Assembly (NCBI GenBank): GCA_017354575.1 | Contig: JAFMQP010000130.1 | Location: 1 to 9,124 of the forward strand | Length of the DNA stretch: 9,124 nt | DNA from: Acidothermales bacterium | Lineage (GTDB): Bacteria; Actinomycetota; Actinomycetes; Streptosporangiales; WHST01 | Direction of reading: 5' to 3' | Shown: positions 1 to 5,217 of the stretch, in pieces | How positions within the stretch are numbered: the stretch's first letter is position 1 | Layout: the number at the start of each line of letters is the position of its first letter | Made by a program: the position numbers and the translations under genes | The notes under the pieces: model-generated | Told to the model about the DNA's origin: nothing | The model's input: only the letters and a program-made list of their open reading frames with translations | Database searches by the model: none

Positions 1-211
1 GTTCAACCCCGGCTACCTGCTGGACGGCCTCGGCGTCCTCGACGCGCCGACCGCGTTGCTGTCCTTCACCACGCCGAAGAAGCCCGTCGTGGTCACGCCC
101 GCCGACCAGGACGGCAAGGCGACCGTCGACTACAAGTACCTGCTGATGCCGATGCGACTGCCCGACCAGGGGGCGGCCGAAGCCGCGGTTCCGCGCGAGA
201 GTCACGGGTAG
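1..211 (+). CDS. dnaN: DNA polymerase III sliding clamp (beta subunit), C-terminal end, partial
   Basis: Only the last 69 codons are present; the first whole codon is at base 2 and the TAG stop is at 209-211. The peptide opens with FNPGYLLDGL and reaches YKYLLMPMRL, which is the closing strand of the clamp's third domain. In E. coli the clamp ends at the matching MPMRL, whose residues line the hydrophobic cleft that binds clamp-binding peptides of polymerases and repair proteins. DnaN forms the ring that tethers the replicative polymerase to DNA. Here 16 more residues (starting PDQGAAEAAV) follow MRL, a longer tail than I expect for this family. The identification rests on the conserved C-terminus and on gnd-recF-gyrB-gyrA downstream. 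Confidence 0.93.
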   Translation, partial: FNPGYLLDGLGVLDAPTALLSFTTPKKPVVVTPADQDGKATVDYKYLLMPMRLPDQGAAEAAVPRESHG

Positions 212-234
212 TCCGCACTCGGCGCGCAGTCATC

Positions 235-244
235 GAGGGAGGGG
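235..244 (+). promoter_or_regulatory. Strong Shine-Dalgarno of gnd
   Basis: The run GAGGGAGGGG lies 7 bases before the ATG at 252. It is the most purine-rich ribosome binding site ahead of any gene here and fixes the gnd start. gnd is also the only gene in the block with an ATG start, which suggests its translation starts independently of dnaN. Confidence 0.75.
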
Positions 245-251
245 ATCTCGC

Positions 252-1196
252 ATGGAGCTCGGGATGGTCGGGCTCGGTCGCATGGGCGCGAACATGGCCG
301 AGCGGCTGCGGCGGGCCGGTCACACCGTCGTCGGTTACGACGTCGGCCCGGACACCGGCCGCGACGTCGACAGCCTGGCCGCGCTCGTCGACGCGCTCAC
401 GCCGCCACGGGCCGTCTGGATCATGGTGCCGCTGGCGTACGTCGGCGACACCGTCGAGCAACTGGCCGGCCTGCTCGGTTCGGGCGACGTGGTGGTCGAC
501 GGCGGCAACTCGAAGTGGTCCGACGACAAGAAGCGGGCCGCGCTGCTCGCCGAGCACGGTGTCGGCTTCGTCGACTGCGGCGTCTCCGGTGGCATCTGGG
601 GGTTGCAGAACGGCTACGCGCTCATGTGCGGCGGCTCCCCCGGGCACGTCGCGCTGCTGCAGCCGATCTTCGACGCGCTCAAGCCGGAGGGCGACGCTGG
701 TTTCGTGCACGCCGGCCCGGTCGGTGCGGGGCACTTCACGAAGATGGTCCACAACGGCATCGAGTACGGCATGATGCAGGCGATCGCCGAGGGCTACGAG
801 CTGCTGTCCGCGTCGAAGCTGGTCGAGAACCCCGACGACTGCGTCCGCAGCTGGCGCAAGGGCACGGTCATCAAGTCCTGGCTGCTCGACCTGCTCGCCC
901 GCTCGTTCGACGACGACCCCGGTCTCGCCCAGATCGAGGACTACGCCGAGGACTCCGGCGAGGGCCGGTGGACCGTCGAGGCCGCGATCGACAACGCCGT
1001 GCCGATCTCGACGATCTCCGCCGCCTTGTTCGCGCGGTTCGCGTCCCGGCAGCACGAGTCCACCGCGATGAAGGCGGTCGCCGCGATGCGCAACCAGTTC
1101 GGCGGGCACGCCGTACACCGGCGCGACGGCACGGTCTCGGAACCGATGCGCCGTCCCGAGGCCGCGGGGGCCGACTCGCCGTCCGACCGCGCCTGA
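252..1196 (+). CDS. gnd: 6-phosphogluconate dehydrogenase, decarboxylating, short type
   Basis: This enzyme converts 6-phosphogluconate to ribulose 5-phosphate and CO2 in the oxidative pentose phosphate pathway, in the cytoplasm. The 314-residue product has an N-terminal Rossmann fold with GLGRMG at residues 8-13, DGGNSKWSDDKK at 83-94, the substrate-loop stretch GVSGGIWGLQNGYALMCGG at 110-128, and the catalytic segment KMVHNGIEYGMMQ at 164-176. K164, N168 and E171 are the expected catalytic or substrate-binding residues. It is the roughly 300-residue form, not the 470-residue E. coli type. Asp30 after the second strand (GYDV) suggests NAD+ preference, but this is inference. The last 20 or so residues are a low-complexity tail. 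The stop is 2 bp before recF. Streptomyces also has gnd between dnaN and recF. Confidence 0.94.
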   Translation: MELGMVGLGRMGANMAERLRRAGHTVVGYDVGPDTGRDVDSLAALVDALTPPRAVWIMVPLAYVGDTVEQLAGLLGSGDVVVDGGNSKWSDDKKRAALLAEHGVGFVDCGVSGGIWGLQNGYALMCGGSPGHVALLQPIFDALKPEGDAGFVHAGPVGAGHFTKMVHNGIEYGMMQAIAEGYELLSASKLVENPDDCVRSWRKGTVIKSWLLDLLARSFDDDPGLAQIEDYAEDSGEGRWTVEAAIDNAVPISTISAALFARFASRQHESTAMKAVAAMRNQFGGHAVHRRDGTVSEPMRRPEAAGADSPSDRA

Positions 1197-1198
1197 CC

Positions 1199-2329
1199 GT
1201 GCACGTCGCGAACCTGTCGCTCACCGACTTCCGCTCGTACGCCTCGGCAGAGGTGTCGCTCGAGCCGGGGGTGACGGCGTTCGTCGGCCCGAACGGTGAG
1301 GGCAAGACGAACCTGGTCGAGGCGATCGGTTACGCCGCGACGCTCGGCAGCCACCGGACCGCGGCCGACGCGCCGTTGGTGCGTGCGGGTGCCGACCGTG
1401 CGATCGTCCGCGTCGGCGTCGAGCAGGACGGCCGGCGGACCCTGATCGAGCTGGAGATCAACCCGGGCAGGGCCAACCGCGCGCGGGTGAACCGGGGTGC
1501 GGTCCCCCGTCCGCGCGAGGTGCTCGGCCTGCTGGGCACGGTTCTGTTCGCGCCCGAGGACCTCGCGCTGGTCAAAGGCGACCCGGGCGAACGCCGCCGG
1601 TTCCTCGACGACCTCCTCGTCGCGCGCCGGCCGATCCTCGCCGCGGTGCGAAGCGACTACGACCGTGTGCTCAAGCAGCGCAACGCGCTGCTCAAGTCAG
1701 CGGCCGCGACGGGTGCCCGGCGCGCACCGCAGCTGTCCACCCTCGACGTGTGGGACGGGCACCTCGCCCGCGCCGGCGCGGAGCTGCTGGCGGCACGTGT
1801 GTCCCTCGTGGAGGCGCTGCGGCCGCACGTCGACAAGGCGTACGAGGCGATCGCCCGCGGCACCGGACCTGCCCGGCTCACCTACCGGTCGTCGCTCGGC
1901 GTCGACGCGCCGCTCAGCGGGAGTCACGACGTGCTCGCGGCGGCGATCCAGGCGGCGATCGCCGCGCGGCGCAAGGACGAGCTGGACCGCGGCGTCACGC
2001 TCGTCGGGCCGCACCGCGACGAGCTCGACCTGTCCATCGGCGACCTCGCCGCGCGCGGCTACGCCAGCCACGGCGAGTCCTGGTCGCTGGCACTCGCGCT
2101 GCGGCTGGGGTCGTACGAGCTGCTCCGCGGCGAGCTGGCGAGCGACCCGGTGCTGATCCTCGACGACGTGTTCGCCGAGCTCGACACCGACCGCCGCGAC
2201 CGGCTCGCCGAGCTTGCGGCGTCCGCCGACCAGGTCCTGGTGACCGCCGCGGTCGTCGCCGACGTGCCGGAAGCGCTGTCGGGGGCGCGGTTCGACGTGA
2301 TGGACGGGCTGGTCACCCGTGTCCGGTGA
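1199..2329 (+). CDS. recF: DNA replication and repair protein RecF
   Basis: RecF is an SMC-like ATPase that binds at gapped DNA and, with RecO and RecR, helps load RecA for recombinational repair. The 376-residue product has the RecF N-terminus (HVANLSLTDFRSYASAEV), Walker A GPNGEGKTN at residues 30-38, the family block LFAPEDLALVKGDPGERRRFLD at 116-137, an ABC-type signature region SHGESWSLALALRLG at 290-304, and Walker B with D-loop PVLILDDVFAELD at 317-329. The GTG at 1199 is chosen because it gives the standard RecF N-terminus; upstream codons in this frame only shadow gnd. No good Shine-Dalgarno is visible, so translation is probably coupled to gnd, which ends 2 bp before. The 3' end overlaps dciA by 11 bp. 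Confidence 0.95.
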   Translation: MHVANLSLTDFRSYASAEVSLEPGVTAFVGPNGEGKTNLVEAIGYAATLGSHRTAADAPLVRAGADRAIVRVGVEQDGRRTLIELEINPGRANRARVNRGAVPRPREVLGLLGTVLFAPEDLALVKGDPGERRRFLDDLLVARRPILAAVRSDYDRVLKQRNALLKSAAATGARRAPQLSTLDVWDGHLARAGAELLAARVSLVEALRPHVDKAYEAIARGTGPARLTYRSSLGVDAPLSGSHDVLAAAIQAAIAARRKDELDRGVTLVGPHRDELDLSIGDLAARGYASHGESWSLALALRLGSYELLRGELASDPVLILDDVFAELDTDRRDRLAELAASADQVLVTAAVVADVPEALSGARFDVMDGLVTRVR

Positions 2330-2846
2330 CGACGGCCGTCCGGTCCAACCGGCGGACACGCCGGCGCCGGCCGAGCTCGCCCGCGCCGCCCTGAACCGCG
2401 CGAAGGAGGCCGCGGAACGCCGCGGCGCCGTCCCGGGCTCGGCGTCCACCTCCCGTCGCGGCCGGGATGTCCCCCGCCCACGCGCTCGGCCGGGCGATCC
2501 CGAGCTGGTCGGCCGGGCGATCGACGACCTGCTCACCGAGCGCGGCTGGGACGCCCGCGCCACCGTGGCCGCCCTGTTCGGCCGCTGGCCCGAGCTGGTC
2601 GGCGAGCAGGTGGCCGAGCACTGTGCCCCGCGTAGCTACGAGGACGGCCGGCTGCACGTCACGGCCGACTCGACCACCTGGGCCACGCACCTGCGGGCGC
2701 TCGCGCCCGAGCTCGTCCGCCGCCTCGCCGAGGAGCTGGGTGCGGGCGTCGTCCGCGACGTGCACATCACCGGCCCGACCGCGCCGAGCTGGCGCCGCGG
2801 ACCCCGCCACGTCCGCGGCCGCGGGCCCCGCGACACCTACGGCTGA
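2319..2846 (+). CDS. dciA: DciA-family (DUF721) helicase-associated protein
   Basis: The 175-residue product belongs to DUF721, now called DciA, the replicative helicase operator in bacteria lacking DnaC or DnaI. Residues 1-60 are a proline- and arginine-rich, probably disordered segment. The DUF721 domain runs from about 62 to 152, with LFGRWPELVGEQVAEHC at 86-102, DGRLHVTADSTTWATHLR at 109-126, LAPELVRRLAEELG at 128-141, and the ending TGPTAPSWRRGP at 151-162. The basic tail has repeated Arg-Gly. The GTG start lies inside the recF end, with GGACGGG at 2302-2308 as a possible ribosome site. In Mycobacterium the equivalent gene between recF and gyrB is Rv0004. A role with DnaB is known for the family and inferred here. 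The family assignment is strong; the symbol dciA rests on family and position. Confidence 0.88.
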   Translation: MSGDDGRPVQPADTPAPAELARAALNRAKEAAERRGAVPGSASTSRRGRDVPRPRARPGDPELVGRAIDDLLTERGWDARATVAALFGRWPELVGEQVAEHCAPRSYEDGRLHVTADSTTWATHLRALAPELVRRLAEELGAGVVRDVHITGPTAPSWRRGPRHVRGRGPRDTYG

Positions 2847-2855
2847 CACCCGCCA

Positions 2856-2877
2856 TCGTCCACAGCCGGAATCCACA
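2856..2877 (+). promoter_or_regulatory. Pair of DnaA-box-like motifs
   Basis: TCGTCCACA at 2856-2864 differs by one base from the actinobacterial DnaA box TTGTCCACA. GAATCCACA at 2869-2877 is a weaker match, with two differences from TTATCCACA. Both share TCCACAGC, repeated with a 13-bp period. This could allow DnaA to act on gyrB expression, or it could be chance. It is not proposed as the replication origin. Confidence 0.3.
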
Positions 2878-2996
2878 GCTTCCACTGTCGCGCTCCCGAG
2901 GGCCCGGCCCGCGTATCCCTGTTCGCCCGGTGCCTGTTCGGCGGGCTGAGACCCATGTGTGGGGCTCTGGTGCGCCTTCTGGCGATACCGTCCGGG

Positions 2997-3002
2997 TAAG
3001 AT
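2997..3002 (+). promoter_or_regulatory. Candidate -10 element of the gyrB promoter
   Basis: TAAGAT fits the actinobacterial TANNNT -10 pattern and lies in a locally A-rich stretch within GC-rich DNA. No good -35 hexamer is found 16-19 bp upstream. If it is real, transcription would start near 3009 and leave a leader of about 210 nt. Confidence 0.33.
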
Positions 3003-3012
3003 GGAAGCAATA

Positions 3013-3041
3013 CGGCGGGTCGGTCGTCCGGCCACCCGCCG
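3013..3041 (+). repeat. Inverted repeat in the gyrB leader (hairpin 1)
   Basis: CGGCGGGT at 3013-3020 pairs perfectly over 8 bp with ACCCGCCG at 3034-3041, across a 13-base loop. A competing smaller stem, CCGGC (3028-3032) with GCCGG (3038-3042), shares the same right arm. CCCCG (3044-3048) with CGGGG (3056-3060) follows at once. No U-tract follows, so this is not a typical intrinsic terminator. Confidence 0.45.
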
Positions 3042-3084
3042 GGCCCCGATCTTCCCGGGGTGGGTCGTTCCGCGGGGTGGATGC

Positions 3085-3138
3085 CACGGTCCAGGGGGAA
3101 GAGGGCAGATGCTCCCGTCGGCGCGGGAAAGGACCGTG
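3085..3138 (+). repeat. Inverted repeat in the gyrB leader (hairpin 2, nested)
   Basis: CACGGTCC at 3085-3092 is the exact reverse complement of GGACCGTG at 3131-3138. The 38-base interval holds a smaller stem, CCCG (3114-3117) with CGGG (3124-3127). The in-frame ATG at 3109 and its purine-rich run lie inside this structure. A role in controlling gyrB translation is possible but not demonstrated. Confidence 0.4.
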
Positions 3139-3219
3139 CCGCCTGGCGCGGAGTGCAGTCGTCAGTGCCAGACCGCGGGCCTTCGTGCGCGTGGTACCGG
3201 CCGGAAAGGTCGTCAGCCA

Positions 3220-5181
3220 GTGTCCTACGACGCAACGTCGATCACCGTCCTCGAGGGGCTCGAGGCCGTACGCAAGCGGCCAGGCATGTACATCGGCTCC
3301 ACCGGGGAACGCGGCCTGCACCACCTGATGAACGAGGTGGTCGACAACTCCGTCGACGAGGCACTGGCCGGGTACTGCACCGAGATCGAGGTCACGCTGC
3401 TCGCGGACGGCGGCCTGCGGGTCGTCGACGACGGCCGCGGCATCCCCGTCGACGAGCACCCGGTCGAGAGGCGGCCGGCGCTAGAGGTGATCATGACGAC
3501 CTTGCACGCCGGCGGCAAGTTCGGCGGCGACGGCTACGCGGTGTCCGGCGGGCTGCACGGCGTCGGTGTGTCCGTCGTCAACGCACTGTCCCGGCGGGTC
3601 GAGGTCGTCGTGTACCGCGACGGCAGGATCTGGCGGCAGGACTACGAGCGCGGCGAGCCCACCGGGCCGGTGACGGTGATCGGCGAGTCCGACCGCACCG
3701 GCACCACCACCACGTTCTGGGCCGACCCCGAGGTGTTCGAGACCACGACGTACGTGTTCGAGGTGCTCGCGCGTCGGCTGCAGGAGATGGCGTTCCTCAA
3801 CAAGGGCCTGCGCATCGGCATCCGCGACGAGCGGCCGGGGGCCGAGAGCGTCGAGGACGGCGACGGCACCGCCGAGAGCCGGAAGCCGCGCGAGGCGACG
3901 TACCACTACGAGGACGGCATCGTCGACTTCGTCCGGCACATCAACGCCACCAAGGATCCCGTGCACAGCACGGTCATCTCGTGGACGACGGAGGACGCCG
4001 GGCGCGGCATCTCCCTCGAGATGGCGATGCAGTGGAACACCTCGTTCACCGAGAGCGTGTACACGTTCGCGAACACGATCAACACGATCGAGGGCGGCAC
4101 CCACGAGGAGGGCTTCCGGGCCGCGCTCACGTCGCTGGTCAACAGGTACGCGCGGCAGTGGGGCCTGTTGAAGGAGAAGGACCCGAACCTCACCGGCGAC
4201 GACGTCCGCGAGGGGCTCACCGCGATCGTGTCAGTGAAGATGCGCGAGCCGCAGTTCGAGGGCCAGACGAAGACCAAGCTCGGCAACACCGAGGCGAAGA
4301 CGTTCGTCCAGACCTCGACCGGCGAGATGCTCGGCGCGTGGTTCGACGCGAACCCGAGCGAGGGCAAGAACATCGCTCGCAAGGCGTTCGCCGCTGCGAC
4401 CGCGCGGGTCGCGGCGCGCAAGGCACGCGACCTGGCCCGCAACCGCAAGGGTCTGATGGGCGCCGGCGGCCTGCCCGGCAAGCTCGCCGACTGCCAGTCG
4501 ACGATGCCCGAGGAGTGCGAGGTCTTCATCGTCGAGGGCGACTCCGCCGGCGGCTCGGGCAAGGGCGGCCGCGACGTCCGTATCCAGGCCATCCTGCCCA
4601 TCCGCGGCAAGATCCTGAACGTCGAGAAGGCCCGCATCGACAGGGTGCTGCAGAACCAGGAGGTCCAGGCGATCATCTCCGCCCTGGGCACCGGCATCCA
4701 CGAGGACTTCGACATCGCGAAGCTGCGGTACCACAAGATCATCCTGATGGCGGACGCCGACGTCGACGGCCAGCACATCAGCACGCTGTTGCTCACGCTG
4801 CTGTTCCGGTTCATGCGTCCGCTCATCGAGGGCGGCTACGTCTACCTCGCCCAGCCGCCGCTGTACCGGATCAAGTGGGTCAACCAGCCGGACGAGTTCG
4901 CCTACACCGAGCGGGAGCGCGAGGGCCTGATCCGCCTCGGCCAGGAGAACGGCAAGCGGCTGCGCGGCAAGATCCAGCGGTACAAGGGCCTCGGCGAGAT
5001 GAACGCCAACGAGCTGTGGGAGACCACGATGGACCCTGAGCATCGGGTGCTCCGTCAGGTCAGCCTCGACGACGCGGCGCAGGCCGACGAGCTGTTCAGC
5101 GTGCTCATGGGCGAGGACGTCGAGAGCCGCAGGAAGTTCATCCAGCGCAACGCGAAGGACGTCCGGTTCCTGGACATCTGA
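3220..5181 (+). CDS. gyrB: DNA gyrase subunit B
   Basis: GyrB is the ATPase subunit of gyrase (GyrA2B2), which introduces negative supercoils ahead of forks. From the GTG at 3220 the product is 653 residues. The GHKL ATPase domain shows EVVDNSVDEA at 39-48 (catalytic E39, Mg-binding N43), DDGRGIP at 70-76 and GLHGVGVSVVNALS at 111-124. The transducer has QTKTK at 349-353 (Q349, K351). The TOPRIM domain has EGDSAGG at 439-445 and the acidic triad D512/D514/D516 in ADADVDG. The end IQRNAKDVRFLDI is standard. The long E. coli TOPRIM insert is absent, as is usual for actinobacteria. Arg139, in IWRQ, matches the novobiocin-contact R136 of E. coli. GGAAAGG at 3203-3209 supports the GTG start; an in-frame ATG at 3109 is an alternative. 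gyrA follows 36 bp later. Confidence 0.97.
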   Translation: MSYDATSITVLEGLEAVRKRPGMYIGSTGERGLHHLMNEVVDNSVDEALAGYCTEIEVTLLADGGLRVVDDGRGIPVDEHPVERRPALEVIMTTLHAGGKFGGDGYAVSGGLHGVGVSVVNALSRRVEVVVYRDGRIWRQDYERGEPTGPVTVIGESDRTGTTTTFWADPEVFETTTYVFEVLARRLQEMAFLNKGLRIGIRDERPGAESVEDGDGTAESRKPREATYHYEDGIVDFVRHINATKDPVHSTVISWTTEDAGRGISLEMAMQWNTSFTESVYTFANTINTIEGGTHEEGFRAALTSLVNRYARQWGLLKEKDPNLTGDDVREGLTAIVSVKMREPQFEGQTKTKLGNTEAKTFVQTSTGEMLGAWFDANPSEGKNIARKAFAAATARVAARKARDLARNRKGLMGAGGLPGKLADCQSTMPEECEVFIVEGDSAGGSGKGGRDVRIQAILPIRGKILNVEKARIDRVLQNQEVQAIISALGTGIHEDFDIAKLRYHKIILMADADVDGQHISTLLLTLLFRFMRPLIEGGYVYLAQPPLYRIKWVNQPDEFAYTEREREGLIRLGQENGKRLRGKIQRYKGLGEMNANELWETTMDPEHRVLRQVSLDDAAQADELFSVLMGEDVESRRKFIQRNAKDVRFLDI

Positions 5182-5204
5182 GCCCGGGCATCTGACCGCG
5201 ACAC

Positions 5205-5211
5205 GGAAGGA
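5205..5211 (+). promoter_or_regulatory. Shine-Dalgarno of gyrA
   Basis: GGAAGGA lies 6 bases before the GTG at 5218 and decides the gyrA start. The 36-bp gyrB-gyrA gap shows no promoter or terminator, so the two are probably co-transcribed. Confidence 0.7.
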
Positions 5212-5217
5212 AACAGC

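Larger units (their letters stand above)
2847..3219. other. dciA-gyrB intergenic region: probable gyrB promoter and leader
   Basis: This 373-bp gap has no convincing gene. It holds two DnaA-box-like motifs right after dciA (2856-2877), a possible -10 hexamer TAAGAT at 2997-3002, and a stretch of inverted repeats at 3013-3138: CGGCGGGT/ACCCGCCG, CCCCG/CGGGG and CACGGTCC/GGACCGTG. It ends with the gyrB ribosome site GGAAAGG. The layout suggests that gyrBA is transcribed from its own promoter with a leader of about 210 nt. No T-tract terminator for the upstream operon was seen. Confidence 0.6.

Noticed and set aside
93..1118. Long minus-strand open frame opposite gnd, and similar ones opposite recF, gyrB and gyrA
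   Set aside because: High-GC codon bias keeps antisense frames open. Their translations are Arg/Val/Asp-rich with no recognisable family, and the + strand genes are well identified.
515..1198. Open frame running into recF from inside gnd, suggesting a 604-residue protein
   Set aside because: The first 228 residues are Arg-rich shadow sequence of gnd. RecF homology begins at the GTG at 1199, and the resulting length of 376 is normal.
3044..3060. Intrinsic terminator for the gnd-recF-dciA transcript
   Set aside because: The stem CCCCG/CGGGG is only 5 bp and no T-run follows. It is better described as part of the gyrB leader.
2959..3219. GyrB start at 2959 giving a 740-residue product
   Set aside because: This start lies upstream of the candidate -10 and its added sequence is low complexity. 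The GTG at 3220 has a Shine-Dalgarno and gives the conserved N-terminus.
2847..3219. Replication origin (oriC)
   Set aside because: There are only two weak DnaA-like motifs and no AT-rich unwinding stretch. The actinobacterial origin normally lies between dnaA and dnaN, left of this window.
2837..3235. Minus-strand and alternate + strand open frames in the dciA-gyrB gap as small genes
   Set aside because: They have no ribosome sites or family features and overlap the start of gyrB or the end of dciA; they look like GC-rich chance frames.
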